64,000 nucleotides of DNA from Janthinobacterium sp. PC23-8 (GCF_002250505.1 NZ_NJGY01000001.1:541923-605922), one strand, 5' to 3'. Shown: positions 38,959 to 49,546, counted from the first letter of the stretch. Notes: generated by a model from the sequence alone, not told the origin. Numbers and translations: made by a program.

Positions 38959-40104
38959 TTACTCGACCGCGAGAGCGGTCACTGTCCCTGATTGGGTTTG
39001 AAAAATCAAATTCGAACCTGCGACCAGCGGCACCGAAACGATCGGACTGCCGTCGGTGCTGACCCGACCTATTAATGCGCCATCTTCCCGTGACAGGAAG
39101 TGGATGTAACCTTGATAGTCGCCAACGGCCACGCTGCGGCCGTACGAGGCAGGCGTGGACAGGCGGCGGCGCGCCAGCGCCTCGTTCTTCCAGGCGCCCT
39201 GGCCGCCGTCGCGGGCAAATGCCAGCACCGTGCCCTGGTCATCGGCGGTAAACACGAAACGCTGGTCGACCGCCACGCCCACATCGGACGAGACCGGCTT
39301 GGTCCAGCGCGGCACGCCGGTGGCGGCGTCGAAGCAACCGGCCTTGCCCTGATAGGTAACGGTGCACACTTCGCCTGCGAACACCACCGGCGTGCCGGCG
39401 ATATCGGAGACGCGTTCGAGTTCGGTGGCGCCGCGCGGTTCGCTGACCACGGTTTCCCAGCGCACCACGCCGGTGGCCGCCGTCAGCGCCACCAGCTTGC
39501 CGCCCGGCTGGGCCACATAGACGTTCGTGCCGCCCAGCACCATGCCCGGCGCATTGCGCAGGGTCAGTGCCGGCGTGGTGCGCTGCACCACCCACTTGCG
39601 CTCGCCCGTTTTGGCGTCGAAACCGAGGATGCGGTTGTCAACGCTGCGTACCACCACCATGCCTTCGCCGACCACCGGCGCCGTCAGCACTTCGCTCGAC
39701 GCTTGCGCCTTCCACAGTTCCTTGCCACTGGCGTCAAACACCAGGATAGCGCCCTTGGCGCCGCCGACCGCCACCACGTTGCCATCGGTGCCTGGACTGG
39801 ACGTGATGTCGGCGCCGGCCTTGATGCGCCAGGCTTCGCGGCCGGTGCCCGCATCGAGACGCGCCAGCGCGCCATCGGCGTTGACCACGTACAGGCTGGT
39901 GCCGGACAGCGCCGGACTGAACGCATATACGCCCGACTTGCCGATCGAATACTTCCATGCCTCGCGCACGGCCATGCTCGATTTTAACTCGACCAGCTTG
40001 GCCGGCTCGGTTTTCGGATCTTTCTTGGCAAACGGATTCCATGACGAGCAACCCGCCATCAAGACCATCAGGCTTGCCGCTACCAGCTTTTCAGTGAGAC
40101 GCAT
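38959..40104 (-). CDS. bamB: outer-membrane assembly lipoprotein BamB
   Basis: BamB (381 residues) has a lipoprotein signal with Leu-Met-Ala-Gly-Cys (lipidated Cys19) and an eight-bladed beta-propeller built from PQQ-type repeats, visible as recurring [12 protein letters not shown] and Phe-Asp-Ala-Lys-Thr-Gly-Glu segments. It is an accessory part of the BAM complex that inserts outer-membrane beta-barrels such as the porin of this window. It lies between yfgM and der, as in most Beta- and Gammaproteobacteria. Confidence 0.95.
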   Translation of the reverse strand: MRLTEKLVAASLMVLMAGCSSWNPFAKKDPKTEPAKLVELKSSMAVREAWKYSIGKSGVYAFSPALSGTSLYVVNADGALARLDAGTGREAWRIKAGADITSSPGTDGNVVAVGGAKGAILVFDASGKELWKAQASSEVLTAPVVGEGMVVVRSVDNRILGFDAKTGERKWVVQRTTPALTLRNAPGMVLGGTNVYVAQPGGKLVALTAATGVVRWETVVSEPRGATELERVSDIAGTPVVFAGEVCTVTYQGKAGCFDAATGVPRWTKPVSSDVGVAVDQRFVFTADDQGTVLAFARDGGQGAWKNEALARRRLSTPASYGRSVAVGDYQGYIHFLSREDGALIGRVSTDGSPIVSVPLVAGSNLIFQTQSGTVTALAVE

Positions 40105-40143
40105 AAATGTTATCCAACCTTTTTCTTGTACTTGTAAGGACTA

Positions 40144-40812
40144 TCAGGCAGCCGCTGGCGCGGCCTTGGCCTTCTCTTCCGGCACGCTGCCGCCGATGGC
40201 TTCCAGTTTGACCTGGATCAGCTGGCGGCCCGGGTTGTTTTTATCGGTCGCGGCAAACGCGGCCAGGTAGGCGGTGCGCGCATCGGCCAGCTTGTTTTGC
40301 GCGACCAGGATATCGCCCTTGCGGTCGGCCACGGCGCCGGCAAATTGCGGCACGGTGGCGCCCGACAGGGCTTTCAGGGCGTCATCGTAGGCTTTTTCGT
40401 CCAGCAGCACGCCAGCCAGGCGCAGCTTGGCGATGACCTTGTATTCTTCAGTGCCATGGTCAAGCACCCATTGCAGTTGGGCCTTGGCGGTTTTCGGGTC
40501 GTTGGCGTCGAACGCCACCTTGGCTGCGGCCAGGCCGCTCATCTGCGCATACGCCGTGCCACCGAAGCGCGACTGCATGTCGCTTGCTGCGCGCTGCACC
40601 TTGGCAGCATCCTTGGCGGCGATGGCGCCTTGCAGCTCATCGTACAGCTGGCCGGCCTGCGCGGCCTGGGTGCGCTGGTAGTACTGCCAGCCGGCCCAGC
40701 CGCTGTAGCCGGCCAGCGCCACGATCAGGACCCAGGAGGTCAGGTTGCCATAGCGCTTCCACCATGCCGAGAGGGATGCCAGTTGTTCTTGCTCTTCGTG
40801 ATCGTATGCCAT
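40144..40812 (-). CDS. yfgM: YfgM-family TPR protein
   Basis: The 222-residue product has a cytoplasmic N-terminus with Glu-Glu-Gln-Glu-Gln-Leu and one transmembrane helix around residues 27-45. A periplasmic helical domain of TPR-like repeats follows, ending in an Ala-rich tail. It matches YfgM, an ancillary subunit of the SecYEG translocon that works with the chaperone PpiD. It lies between hisS and bamB, its standard place. Confidence 0.92.
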   Translation of the reverse strand: MAYDHEEQEQLASLSAWWKRYGNLTSWVLIVALAGYSGWAGWQYYQRTQAAQAGQLYDELQGAIAAKDAAKVQRAASDMQSRFGGTAYAQMSGLAAAKVAFDANDPKTAKAQLQWVLDHGTEEYKVIAKLRLAGVLLDEKAYDDALKALSGATVPQFAGAVADRKGDILVAQNKLADARTAYLAAFAATDKNNPGRQLIQVKLEAIGGSVPEEKAKAAPAAA

Positions 40813-40881
40813 GAGTCGTCAGTGTAATGAATAGTGGATCGAGGGGTACGCCATGTTGCCACATTGCTGTGGCAACGTAGT

Positions 40882-42243
40882 TCAATGATGGTGATGCACA
40901 TGGCCGCCGGGGCCGTGGTCATGACCGCAATCATGGTCGCCGATGATCTGGTCGACCACGTAATCGACGACATCGTCGAACGGCACCGTGTTCTGCTGCG
41001 CTGCGCCTTCGGCCGCGCGCATCGCTTTGACCGTGGCCACATGCCTGGCGACTTCATCGTCGCCAAGGATCACGGCAAACGAGGCGCCGCTGGCGTCGGC
41101 CTTTTTCATCTGCGTCTTGAAGCTGCCGCCGCCATTGCTGGCCGCGCAGTGCAGCACCACGTCCAGGCCCGCATCGCGGATGCGCTCGGCCAGCACGAAC
41201 GCCTGCAGGCCGGCCTGTTCGCCCTGGTGCACCAGGTAGACATCGCATTGTGCCGGGGCTTCCGGCTCGGCCGCGTCTTTCATCAGCAGCACCAGGCGCT
41301 CGACGCCCATGCCGAAGCCGACGGCCGGCGTCGACTTGCCACCGAACATTTCGACCATGCCGTCATAGCGCCCGCCCGCGCAGACCGTGCCTTGCGCGCC
41401 CAGCTTGTCGCTGACCCACTCGAACACCGTGCGGTTATAGTAGTCGAGGCCGCGTACCAGGCGTGGATTGATGGTGAACGGAATATTGTTGTGGTTCAAG
41501 ATCTTCTGCAGGCCGTGGAAGTGCGCCAGCGATTCTTCGCCCAGGTAGTCCAGCAGCTTGGGTGCGCCATTGACCAGTTCCTGCATGGCCGGATTCTTGG
41601 TGTCGAGAATGCGCAGCGGATTGCTGTGCAGGCGGCGCTTGGCTTCTTCGTCGAGCAGCTCGCTGTGGCTTTCCAGGTACACGATCAGGTCGGCACGGTG
41701 GCGCAGGCGCTCTTGCGCGTCGCCGATCGAGTTCAGTTCCAGGCGGATGCCTTCCAGGCCCAGGTCATCCCACAGGCGGCGCGACATCATGATCAGCTCG
41801 GCGTCGATATCCGGGCCGGCAAAGCCGATGGCTTCCACGCCAAACTGGTGAAACTGGCGGTAGCGGCCTTTCTGCGGACGCTCGTGGCGGAACATCTGGC
41901 CCTTGTACCACAGGCGTTTCGGGCCTTCGTAGACCAGATTGTGTTCGACCACGGCGCGCACCACGCCGGCCGTGCCTTCAGGGCGCAGGGTCAGGTTGTC
42001 GCCATTCATCGAATCGGTAAACGAATACATCTCTTTTTCGACGATATCGGTGACGGCGCCGATGGCGCGCGCGAACAGCTTCGTTTCTTCCACGATCGGC
42101 GTGCGGATCTGCTGGAAGCCATAGCTTTGCAGCACGGACTGGGCCGTATTCTCAAACAACTCCCACAGCGGCGCGTCGGCCGGCAGCACGTCGTTCATGC
42201 CTTTGACGGCGGTGATTTTATCGGCTTTTTTATTTTCGGACAT
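40882..42243 (-). CDS. hisS: histidine-tRNA ligase, with His-rich tail
   Basis: HisS (453 residues) is a class II synthetase that charges tRNA-His. Motif 2 contains [11 protein letters not shown], the histidine-specific boxes Leu-Val-Arg-Gly-Leu-Asp-Tyr-Tyr and Gly-Gly-Arg-Tyr-Asp follow, and an anticodon-binding domain fills the last third. The extreme C-terminus is unusual: after the normal end come about 19 residues with nine histidines, one cysteine and repeated Asp/Gly, finishing in four histidines. Such a tail could bind Ni, Zn or Cu. ispG lies 57 bases upstream, past a palindromic repeat. Confidence 0.96.
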   Translation of the reverse strand: MSENKKADKITAVKGMNDVLPADAPLWELFENTAQSVLQSYGFQQIRTPIVEETKLFARAIGAVTDIVEKEMYSFTDSMNGDNLTLRPEGTAGVVRAVVEHNLVYEGPKRLWYKGQMFRHERPQKGRYRQFHQFGVEAIGFAGPDIDAELIMMSRRLWDDLGLEGIRLELNSIGDAQERLRHRADLIVYLESHSELLDEEAKRRLHSNPLRILDTKNPAMQELVNGAPKLLDYLGEESLAHFHGLQKILNHNNIPFTINPRLVRGLDYYNRTVFEWVSDKLGAQGTVCAGGRYDGMVEMFGGKSTPAVGFGMGVERLVLLMKDAAEPEAPAQCDVYLVHQGEQAGLQAFVLAERIRDAGLDVVLHCAASNGGGSFKTQMKKADASGASFAVILGDDEVARHVATVKAMRAAEGAAQQNTVPFDDVVDYVVDQIIGDHDCGHDHGPGGHVHHHH

Positions 42244-42270
42244 AAATATTCTTCTTTGCTTTAACTGTGT

Positions 42271-42304
42271 TGTGGGATTACGCCCAAGGGCTAATCCAAC
42301 CTAC
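42271..42304. repeat. REP-like palindrome between ispG and hisS
   Basis: GGATTA (42275-42280) and TAATCC (42292-42297) flank an inner GCCC/GGGC stem, and the outer sequence TAATCCAACCTACG is the end of the GGATTAG-type palindromic unit scattered through many Beta- and Gammaproteobacteria genomes. It overlaps the last codon of ispG. I saw no second copy in this window. Confidence 0.6.
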
Positions 42305-43578
42305 GCCGTTACTGCGGTTACGGTGCTGTAGTGACTCTTTACATACTTGAGGACGATGTCCTGGAATTCTTCGACGATGCGCTCGCCGCGCAGAGTGATG
42401 ACTTTTTCGCCATCGACAAACACGGGCGCGGCCGGCGATTCGCCGGTGCCGGGCAGGCTGATGCCGATATTGGCGTGTTTCGACTCGCCCGGGCCGTTGA
42501 CGATGCAGCCCATCACCGCCACGTTCATCGCTTCCACGCCCGGATACAGTTTTTTCCATTCCGGCATCTGCTCGCGCAGATAGGTCTGGATATTGTCGGC
42601 CAGTTCCTGGAAGGTGGTCGAGGTGGTGCGGCCGCAACCGGGGCAGGCGATCACCATCGGCGCAAACTTGCGCAGCCCCATGGTCTGCAGGATTTCCTGG
42701 CCGACAATCACTTCGCGCGTGCGGTCGCCGCCCGGTTCGGGCGTGAGCGAAATGCGGATGGTGTCGCCGATGCCTTCCTGCAGCAGCACCGACAGCGCCG
42801 CCGTCGAGGCCACGATACCCTTGCTGCCCATGCCCGCTTCCGTCAGGCCCAGGTGCAGCGGGTAGTCGCAGCGCCTGGCCAGTTCGCGGTAGACGGCGAT
42901 CAGGTCCTGCACCCCGGACACTTTACAGGACAGGATAATCTTGTCGCGCGCCAGGCCCAGCTCCTCGGCGCGCACGGCGTTTTCAATGGCCGACGTCACC
43001 AGCGCTTCGTACATCACCGCTTGCGCCGGCCACGGTTCGGCGCGGCCCGCGTTTTCATCCATGATACGCGCCAGCAAGGCCTGGTCCAGACTGCCCCAGT
43101 TCACGCCGATGCGCACCGGCTTGTCGTAGCGGCAGGCCGCCTCGATCATCTGCGCGTATTGGGTGTCGCGCTTGGCGCCCTTGCCCACATTGCCCGGATT
43201 GATGCGGTACTTCGACAGCGCGCGCGCGCAATCGGGATAGTCATTGAGCAGGGTGTGGCCGTTATAGTGAAAATCGCCCACCAGCGGCACGTCGATGCCC
43301 ATCTTGTCGAGCTGGTCGCGGATATACGGCACCGCCATTGCGCTTTCCGGCCGGTCGACCGTCAGGCGCACCAGTTCCGAGCCGGCACGCGCCAGCTCCT
43401 TGATCTGGATCGCGGTGCCGACCGCGTCGGCCGTATCGGTATTGGTCATCGACTGCACCACCACGGGGGCGTCGCCGCCCACCCAGATCTGGCGCTGGCC
43501 ATGGGCGACCAGCACTTTGCGGCTGTCGCGCCGGCCGGACGGGCCGGAGCCGATCGCTGTATTCGAGGTAGCCATCAT
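42301..43578 (-). CDS. ispG: 4-hydroxy-3-methylbut-2-enyl diphosphate synthase
   Basis: IspG/GcpE (425 residues) is the iron-sulfur enzyme of the methylerythritol phosphate pathway that makes HMBPP. The N-terminal TIM barrel begins with Gln-Ser-Met-Thr-Asn-Thr-Asp-Thr. The C-terminal domain has the [4Fe-4S] ligands in Cys-Pro-Gly-Cys-Gly-Arg and Cys-Ile-Val-Asn-Gly-Pro-Gly-Glu. The long insert usual for proteobacterial and plant types is not obvious. The start may be the ATG at 43578 or the one at 43575. rodZ lies 14 bases upstream, hisS downstream. Confidence 0.96.
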   Translation of the reverse strand: MMATSNTAIGSGPSGRRDSRKVLVAHGQRQIWVGGDAPVVVQSMTNTDTADAVGTAIQIKELARAGSELVRLTVDRPESAMAVPYIRDQLDKMGIDVPLVGDFHYNGHTLLNDYPDCARALSKYRINPGNVGKGAKRDTQYAQMIEAACRYDKPVRIGVNWGSLDQALLARIMDENAGRAEPWPAQAVMYEALVTSAIENAVRAEELGLARDKIILSCKVSGVQDLIAVYRELARRCDYPLHLGLTEAGMGSKGIVASTAALSVLLQEGIGDTIRISLTPEPGGDRTREVIVGQEILQTMGLRKFAPMVIACPGCGRTTSTTFQELADNIQTYLREQMPEWKKLYPGVEAMNVAVMGCIVNGPGESKHANIGISLPGTGESPAAPVFVDGEKVITLRGERIVEEFQDIVLKYVKSHYSTVTAVTA

Positions 43579-43592
43579 GATAGTCTTGTCAG

Positions 43593-44555
43593 TTATTTGA
43601 TATTGACGCGGGCAATCGTGCCGCCCGCAATGCGCGGCAGCTCCAGCTTGGCGCCGCGCAGGGTCGCCTGCACCACCTCGGGCTTGCCCACCACCAGCAC
43701 GGCCGGCCCGGTGATATCGAACGTTTCCGTACTGCCTGCCTTGACCAGGCGCGAAATCAGCGGCGTGCTGCCCGGGCGGCGAATTTCAACCCAGGAATCC
43801 TGCGTCACATTGAGCACCAGCGCATTGGCGCCGGCCACGGCTGGCGCAGCTACCGGCGTTTCGGCCGCCGGCGCAGGTGCGGGCACCGCGGCTGGCGCCG
43901 GCGCTGGCGTGTCAGTGCTGGCGCCGGCACTGGCGCTGGCGGCTGGCGGCACGGAAATCAAAGGCACCGACGGCGTTTGCACCGGAGCGATCTCCTGGCC
44001 CGGCTTGACCAGGGTAGTTTCCACCGGCGCGGTCACGCCGGCGTGCACCACTTCCTTGTCGCCATGGGCAAACAGGGTCTCGGGCACATAACCCATTTTG
44101 TAGGCGCCAAAGGCGGCGGCGGCCACGACCAGCACGCCGGCGATCCACAGGCCGGAATGCGACGAGCGCTGCGTCATCGACGGGAAGCGCGACTCGGAAA
44201 ACGTGGCGGAAATGTCGCGCCGCGCCGGCGCCGCATGATGCTCCGGCACCGGCATGGGCGGATGGATGGCGATCATCGCCACCAGCGGCGCCGGGTCGAT
44301 GCGCAGCACCTTGGCGTAGGCGCGCACGAAGCCGCGCACCACGGCCAGGTTCGGCAAGGCCGCCACGTCACCCTCTTCCAGCGCCACCATCTGGCGCGGC
44401 GCCAGCTTGAGCTGGTCAGCCACCTGTTCCACCGACCAGCCCAGCGTTTCGCGCTGCGCCTTCAGTTGTGCGCCTGCCGACGCAAGATTGCCCTGGGGCT
44501 GCTGCTGAGGTATTTCTGCCCGCTCTGAATTCATTGGTATCCCTGTTTCACTCAT
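43593..44555 (-). CDS. rodZ: cytoskeletal protein RodZ
   Basis: The product has 320 residues from the ATG at 44555. It has an N-terminal Cro/CI-type helix-turn-helix (about 25-95, with [10 protein letters not shown]), one transmembrane helix near residue 150, a Pro/Ala/Thr-rich periplasmic linker and a C-terminal DUF4115 beta domain with Trp-Val-Glu-Ile-Arg. RodZ links MreB filaments to the elongation machinery and keeps rod shape. The start overlaps the end of the pilW gene by 8 bases; a longer frame to 44687 inside pilW is rejected. Confidence 0.92.
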   Translation of the reverse strand: MSETGIPMNSERAEIPQQQPQGNLASAGAQLKAQRETLGWSVEQVADQLKLAPRQMVALEEGDVAALPNLAVVRGFVRAYAKVLRIDPAPLVAMIAIHPPMPVPEHHAAPARRDISATFSESRFPSMTQRSSHSGLWIAGVLVVAAAAFGAYKMGYVPETLFAHGDKEVVHAGVTAPVETTLVKPGQEIAPVQTPSVPLISVPPAASASAGASTDTPAPAPAAVPAPAPAAETPVAAPAVAGANALVLNVTQDSWVEIRRPGSTPLISRLVKAGSTETFDITGPAVLVVGKPEVVQATLRGAKLELPRIAGGTIARVNIK

Positions 44556-45336
44556 CAAACGCCCCACTTTGATAAGCGGCATATTCGGGCGAGCCGAAAT
44601 GGTGGCGGCGCAATTGCGCCGCCAGGCCAGCTTCCGCACCCGCATCTCCAAGCTTATGCCGCACCTTGATCGCCAGCCACAGCACATCGGCCGCCTGGCT
44701 CTCCATCATCGTTACCTTGCCCAGGCGCTCCAGATAGAAAGCCGCCTGCCGGTAGTCCTGCTGTTCGTAATATGCACGCGCCAGGCCGATGTAAGTGCTT
44801 GCCATCCCCGGCGCAATGCGCTCTGCGCGCAGCCAGTAACTGGTGGCGCGCTCAGGATCTTTCATTGCCAGGCTGCAAGCACCACCATTGCCCAGCGCCT
44901 TTTCCGGCGACACATAGGCGGCGTCTCGCAGCGCGGCGTCAAAATAGGCCAGCGACTGCGCCGCGCGCCCCGTCTGGCACAGGAACTGACCATAATTATT
45001 GCTCAACTCGGGATTGTGGGGCGCAAGGCGCAATGCGTAAAGAAAATCTTTTTCGGCTGGCACCGGCTGACGCATGGCAGCAAGGACCAGCGCGCGCATA
45101 CCGTAAGCCTGGGCGTCGCCTGGCGCCAGTGTGAGCGCTTGCTGCGCCTCATCGAGCGCGATATTGAACTGACCTTGCGCATAATAGGCGCCGGCCAGCT
45201 GCAGGCGCAAGCCGGCGCGTTCCTGCAACGAGGCGGCCTGATCCCTGTTCGCGGTGGAAGCACAGCCGGCCAGCAGCACGGCCAGGCTGGCGGCAGCCAC
45301 GGCCAGCGCGCGCGGGTAAGCCATGCCTCCCCGCAT
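44548..45336 (-). CDS. pilW: type IV pilus assembly lipoprotein PilW/PilF
   Basis: The 262-residue product has a lipoprotein signal (Leu-Leu-Ala-Gly-Cys) followed by about five to six TPR repeats, with Ala-Gln-Gly-Gln-Phe-Asn-Ile-Ala-Leu in the first and Tyr-Tyr-Glu-Gln-Gln-Asp-Tyr-Arg-Gln-Ala in a late one. It corresponds to the pilotin PilF/PilW, which brings the secretin PilQ to the outer membrane. The ATG shares one base with the rlmN stop codon, and rodZ overlaps its end, so rlmN-pilW-rodZ-ispG form one operon. Confidence 0.92.
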   Translation of the reverse strand: MRGGMAYPRALAVAAASLAVLLAGCASTANRDQAASLQERAGLRLQLAGAYYAQGQFNIALDEAQQALTLAPGDAQAYGMRALVLAAMRQPVPAEKDFLYALRLAPHNPELSNNYGQFLCQTGRAAQSLAYFDAALRDAAYVSPEKALGNGGACSLAMKDPERATSYWLRAERIAPGMASTYIGLARAYYEQQDYRQAAFYLERLGKVTMMESQAADVLWLAIKVRHKLGDAGAEAGLAAQLRRHHFGSPEYAAYQSGAFDE

Positions 45337-46511
45337 CAGGAGCGGATCTCGACGATCTTGCCGAAATTGGCGCCAAACTTCTGCTGGTATTCCGTCATTT
45401 TTTCCATCCGCTCCTGCACCCGCGTACGGTCCTTGACTTCACCGGCCAGCTGGCCGCAAGCGGCATCGATATCGTCGCCGCGCGTCTTGCGCACGGTGGT
45501 GATGATGCCGCCGTCCATCAGCACCTGGGCAAACGCCTTGATGCGCGGATTTTTCGAGCGGAACAGGCCCGACTCGGGGAAGGGATTGAACGGAATCAGG
45601 TTGAACTTGCAGTTCACGCCAAACTCGCGGTCCTGCACCAGCGCCAGCAGTTCGCGCGCGTGCTCGTCGCTGTCGTTGACGCCATCTAACATGCAGTATT
45701 CAAACGTGATGAAGTCGCGCGGCGCAAATTCCAGATAGCGACGGCAAGCTGCCATCAGTTCCTTCAACGGGTATTTCTTGTTCAGTGGAATCAAGCCATC
45801 GCGCAGCACGTCGTTCGAGGCGTGCAGCGAGACGGCCAGGGCCACCGGCACTTCCTGCGACAGCTTGTCCATCATCGGCACCACGCCCGAGGTCGACAGG
45901 GTCACGCGGCGGCGCGACAGGCCGTAGGCGTTATCGTCGAGCATCAATTTCAGCGCGGTGACGGTCGGTTCAAAATTGAGCAGTGGCTCGCCCATGCCCA
46001 TCATCACCACGTTGGTGATCTGGCGTTCGCCTTTCGGGCCTGGTTCGATGCCCTTGGTACGGCGCAGCTCGAATTCCGCCATCCACAGCTGGCCGATGAT
46101 TTCGCCAACGGACAGGTTGCGGTTGAAGCCCTGCTTGCCGGTCGAGCAGAAACGGCAGTTGACGGCGCAGCCGGCCTGGGTCGAGATGCACAGCGTGCCG
46201 CGATTGTCTTCCGGAATGAACACGGTTTCCACGGCGTTGCCATTGCCCACGTCGACCAGCCACTTGCGCGTGCCGTCCGTCGAAGTATGGTCGCTGATGA
46301 TGGCCGGGGCACGCACTTCGGCGCGCGTGGCCAGCTTGTCGCGCAGCGACTTGGCCAGATCGGTCATGGCGTCGAAGTCGGAGGCGCCAAACTGGTGTAT
46401 CCAGCGTTGCAGTTGTTTCGCACGAAACGGTTTCTCTCCCAACTCGGCGCAATAAGCGATCAGCTGCGCGGGATCGAGGTCCAGCAAGTTGGTGAGGGTC
46501 GTCGTCGTCAT
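45336..46511 (-). CDS. rlmN: dual-specificity 23S rRNA/tRNA adenine-C2 methyltransferase
   Basis: RlmN (391 residues) is a radical SAM enzyme that methylates C2 of A2503 in 23S rRNA and A37 of several tRNAs. The iron-sulfur triad sits in Gly-Cys-Ala-Val-Asn-Cys-Arg-Phe-Cys, and Gly-Met-Gly-Glu-Pro-Leu-Leu-Asn follows as expected. The mechanistic cysteines that carry and resolve the methyl group are at the expected regions, including one in the C-terminal Ala-Ala-Cys-Gly-Gln-Leu. It heads the rlmN-pilW-rodZ run, with ndk 114 bases upstream. Confidence 0.97.
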   Translation of the reverse strand: MTTTTLTNLLDLDPAQLIAYCAELGEKPFRAKQLQRWIHQFGASDFDAMTDLAKSLRDKLATRAEVRAPAIISDHTSTDGTRKWLVDVGNGNAVETVFIPEDNRGTLCISTQAGCAVNCRFCSTGKQGFNRNLSVGEIIGQLWMAEFELRRTKGIEPGPKGERQITNVVMMGMGEPLLNFEPTVTALKLMLDDNAYGLSRRRVTLSTSGVVPMMDKLSQEVPVALAVSLHASNDVLRDGLIPLNKKYPLKELMAACRRYLEFAPRDFITFEYCMLDGVNDSDEHARELLALVQDREFGVNCKFNLIPFNPFPESGLFRSKNPRIKAFAQVLMDGGIITTVRKTRGDDIDAACGQLAGEVKDRTRVQERMEKMTEYQQKFGANFGKIVEIRS

Positions 46512-46625
46512 GATGTTGCCTATTCTAAAAATCCGTCCCCGCGCGCGAAGGAAAAAGCACAGCGGGAACAGGGGTGATAAAGTTATTTCACAGATAACGC
46601 CAGGAAATAACGTTATCCAAGGCGA

Positions 46626-47042
46626 TTAGGCCTTCAGTTCTGGGAAGAAGTAAGCGATTTCCACTTGACCAGCTTCGACAGCGTCCGAACCGTGCACGGC
46701 GTTGGCATCGATCGAATCGGCGAAATCGGCGCGGATCGTGCCTTTTTCTGCTTTTTTCGGATCCGTTGCGCCCATCAGGTCACGGTGGGCCAGCACGGCG
46801 TTTTCGCCTTCCAGGGCCTGGATCATGACTGGACCGGAAACCATGAAGTCGACCAGATCCTTGAAAAAGCCGCGCTCTTTGTGCGCTGCGTAGAAGCCTT
46901 CAGCTTGTTCGCGCGTCAGTTGGGTCATGCGGGCGGCGACGATTTTCAGGCCAGCGTTTTCGAAACGGCTGTAGATTTGGCCGATTACGTTTTTTGCAAC
47001 TGCGTCTGGTTTGATGATCGACAGGGTGCGTTCGATTGCCAT
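46626..47042 (-). CDS. ndk: nucleoside diphosphate kinase
   Basis: Ndk (138 residues from the ATG at 47042) moves phosphate from ATP to other nucleoside diphosphates. The active-site histidine is in Asn-Ala-Val-His-Gly-Ser-Asp, the nucleotide-binding segment Ile-Lys-Pro-Asp-Ala-Val lies near the N-terminus, and the C-terminal Phe-Pro-Glu-Leu is typical. The ATG at 47042 begins Met-Ala-Ile-Glu-Arg-Thr; a start 15 bases upstream is less likely. It is divergent from the BI-1 gene. Confidence 0.97.
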   Translation of the reverse strand: MAIERTLSIIKPDAVAKNVIGQIYSRFENAGLKIVAARMTQLTREQAEGFYAAHKERGFFKDLVDFMVSGPVMIQALEGENAVLAHRDLMGATDPKKAEKGTIRADFADSIDANAVHGSDAVEAGQVEIAYFFPELKA

Positions 47043-47261
47043 GTGTGAAAACTCCAATAAAAAGTAAGGTTTAAATCAATAATTGATAGTTCAATCAACC
47101 TTCGATTTTACCATACTACACGCCTTCCCACCCAGGGCGACCGTCACGATGGTGCAAGCCAGATGCGTTTAATGGAATCTTAAGCTGGTTTTTTTGCAAA
47201 AAAGCGGCGCCATGCTATCCTTGCACAAAGAAGTAAATCGATTTGACAACACGGAGGCTTT

Positions 47262-47948
47262 ATGAATCAGAACATGCAACGCACCTTTGACCTGTCGGGA
47301 GGCATGCAACAAGTACGCCACCAGGTCTTGCGCAATACCTACTGGCTGCTGGCGCTGTCCATGATACCGACCGTGCTGGGCGCTTTCATCGGCGTGCAGA
47401 TGCACCTGCCGATGCTGACCGGCGGCATGGGCTTCATCATCTTCATGGCGATCGCCTTCGGCTTCATGTTTGCGATCGAAAAAACCAAGAACTCGGGCAT
47501 CGGCGTGGCCGTCCTGCTGGGCTTTACCTTCTTCATGGGCCTGATGCTCACGCCCATCCTGACACGCACCCTGGGCTACTCGAACGGCGGCATGCTGATC
47601 ATGACAGCCTTCGGCGGCACCGCCACCATCCTGGCCGTGATGGCAACCATCGCCACGGTGTCGAAGCGCGATTTTTCGGCCATGGGCAAATGGCTGTTCG
47701 CCGGCGTGATCGTGCTGATCCTGGCGTCGGTGGCGAACATTTTCCTGGGCCTGTCGGCATTGTCGATCGTGATCTCGATGGTGGCCATTGCGATCTTCTC
47801 GGCCTACATCCTGTATGACGTGCAGCAGATCATCAACGGCGGCGAGACCAACTACATCTCGGCCACCCTGCGCATCTACCTGGACGTGTACAACATCTTT
47901 ACCAGCCTGCTGTCACTGCTGGGTTTTGCCGGCGGCAGCCGCGACTAA
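47262..47948 (+). CDS. Bax inhibitor-1/YccA family membrane protein
   Basis: The 228-residue inner-membrane protein has seven predicted helices and the BI-1 (UPF0005) signature in the last third, with Ala-Tyr-Ile-Leu-Tyr-Asp-Val-Gln-Gln-Ile-Ile-Asn-Gly-Gly. E. coli YccA interacts with FtsH and the Sec translocon, and other relatives act as pH-sensitive calcium leak channels. Which applies here is unknown, but FtsH modulators hflK and hflC are in the same window. A GGAGG site precedes the ATG and a strong terminator follows. Confidence 0.92.
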   Translation: MNQNMQRTFDLSGGMQQVRHQVLRNTYWLLALSMIPTVLGAFIGVQMHLPMLTGGMGFIIFMAIAFGFMFAIEKTKNSGIGVAVLLGFTFFMGLMLTPILTRTLGYSNGGMLIMTAFGGTATILAVMATIATVSKRDFSAMGKWLFAGVIVLILASVANIFLGLSALSIVISMVAIAIFSAYILYDVQQIINGGETNYISATLRIYLDVYNIFTSLLSLLGFAGGSRD

Positions 47949-47968
47949 TCGCTGGAATCATGCGGTAA

Positions 47969-47998
47969 CAAAAAAACCGGCTTTGGCCGGTTTTTTTT
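47969..47998 (+). terminator. terminator of the BI-1/YccA gene
   Basis: The stem formed by AACCGGC and GCCGGTT with flanking A and T tracts (arms 47969-47980 and 47985-47998) closes a TTTG loop and ends in eight T residues, 21 bases after the stop codon. Confidence 0.92.
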
Positions 47999-48109
47999 CG
48001 TCCATTGTTGTGGCTGCACCTGTCTCCATATAGAACAATTCTTAATGGAACCAATGTCTGCCACACATTTATAATGGACAGTACCTCCCCCTTCTGACGC
48101 CCTCCCACA

Positions 48110-49546
48110 ATGACCCTGAACACCCTCCTGATCGTCACTGTCACCAGCATTGGCATTTCCTGGTTGATACACAAGATGAGCGGAAAATTTCCGCCACTGG
48201 CAGCGCTGCTGCTGCTCAACGTGGTGCTCAGCGTGATCCTGTTCAGTATGCCGATAACATCCTTCGCTGAAACGGTTTCCGATGCGCAGATCGCAATCTG
48301 GGTGGCCGTGGTGGCGTATGGCACCTTTCTTGCGCAGTACGTCAAACAAGCACCAAGGGGCGGCGTACAAATACTGGGTTTGCTTGGCTTGCTGGTGCTG
48401 GTGTATTGGTGTGGCCAGATACTGGTCGGCGGCATGTCGTTGGGCACCGTGTATGCGAGCGTGCCGCTGACCTTGCTGTTGGGCTTGCTGTACCGCGTGG
48501 GCGGCATGCTGCGCGCCACCCTGCAACATCAATACCGCATGCTGAAGGGCGGCGCGGTAGCTGCCACACATTATCGGTCAAAAACCGTTACCATCGTCTA
48601 CCAGCCCGGCAGTGAACTGGTGCAGCTCGACCTGCTGCCCGACAGTATCGAAGACGAAGAAAGCAACGCTTTGCCGGTGCAACGCCAGCGCCTGGCGTTG
48701 CCGTTGCTGGCCACGCGCAAGAGGAGCAGGACTGACGCCACGCCTTTGCTGGTGGCGAATGTCAGCGCCTACTTTCGTGAAAACACCACGACAGCGCTGA
48801 ACACGACCAGCTCTACTCACCACGTGCCCGGCTCGATGGCGACCGGCTACAGCGGCGCCAACACGGTTACCGTGCATATTCCCGCCAGCACGGTGACCAC
48901 CACCCAATTGAGCGGCGGCACCTACGAAAGAGGCACGGGCTTCGGCACCTTGTGGATTACCCTCACCAGCGAGGGCCAGACGCGGCGCTTCAGTTTCGCG
49001 ACCAACCTCAGCACAGGCAATGCCGTTAAAGAGACCTGCAAGGCGATTGCCGCCCATGTACAGGCACCGCTCGATGCGCAGGAAGCGCAGATCGCCGCCG
49101 CCGCCGAACAACAGCGCCTGCAAAAGGAACAGCAGCGGCGCGACAACGACGCGGCGCAAGTGCAGCAAGCCCGCGCAGCGAAACAACACGCTGCTTGCGC
49201 CGCGCAGGAAATCGTGCGTTCAGCCGGCTTGAGCACCTTGCCTGAAGAATTGTTCATCCACTATGCCGGCAACAAACAGGGCGGCGTGAGCGAATTGATC
49301 GCCGCCGACCGCCACGGGCGCGGCGTACTGGTGTATGAGGATGGCGCCAGTATCTGGCAAGGCCGCTGGGCCGGTGCGCAAGTGTCCTGCGACGAATTCT
49401 GCTTGCACATCAAACTGGTGGATGCGACTTACCGCCAGCAGCACCTGAAAGAGCGGCGCGCCTCGCTGCTGCACAAGGACGGCAAGCTGCTGCGCCAGGA
49501 GTGGGCTGACCGCATCCGCATTCTGAGCGGCCAGGCACCAGCTTAA
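48110..49546 (+). CDS. hypothetical membrane protein with C-terminal soluble domain
   Basis: The 478-residue product has four hydrophobic segments in the first 125 residues. A Ser/Thr/Gly-rich soluble part about residues 230-310 looks beta-rich. A Gln/Ala/Arg-rich coiled coil lies at about 320-365, and a final alpha/beta domain contains Gly-Val-Leu-Val-Tyr-Glu-Asp-Gly-Ala-Ser. The soluble part is most likely cytoplasmic. I do not recognise the family and see no enzymatic motif. The stop overlaps that of the convergent rlmD gene by 4 bases. It stands alone and may bind something at the membrane surface. Confidence 0.75.
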   Translation: MTLNTLLIVTVTSIGISWLIHKMSGKFPPLAALLLLNVVLSVILFSMPITSFAETVSDAQIAIWVAVVAYGTFLAQYVKQAPRGGVQILGLLGLLVLVYWCGQILVGGMSLGTVYASVPLTLLLGLLYRVGGMLRATLQHQYRMLKGGAVAATHYRSKTVTIVYQPGSELVQLDLLPDSIEDEESNALPVQRQRLALPLLATRKRSRTDATPLLVANVSAYFRENTTTALNTTSSTHHVPGSMATGYSGANTVTVHIPASTVTTTQLSGGTYERGTGFGTLWITLTSEGQTRRFSFATNLSTGNAVKETCKAIAAHVQAPLDAQEAQIAAAAEQQRLQKEQQRRDNDAAQVQQARAAKQHAACAAQEIVRSAGLSTLPEELFIHYAGNKQGGVSELIAADRHGRGVLVYEDGASIWQGRWAGAQVSCDEFCLHIKLVDATYRQQHLKERRASLLHKDGKLLRQEWADRIRILSGQAPA

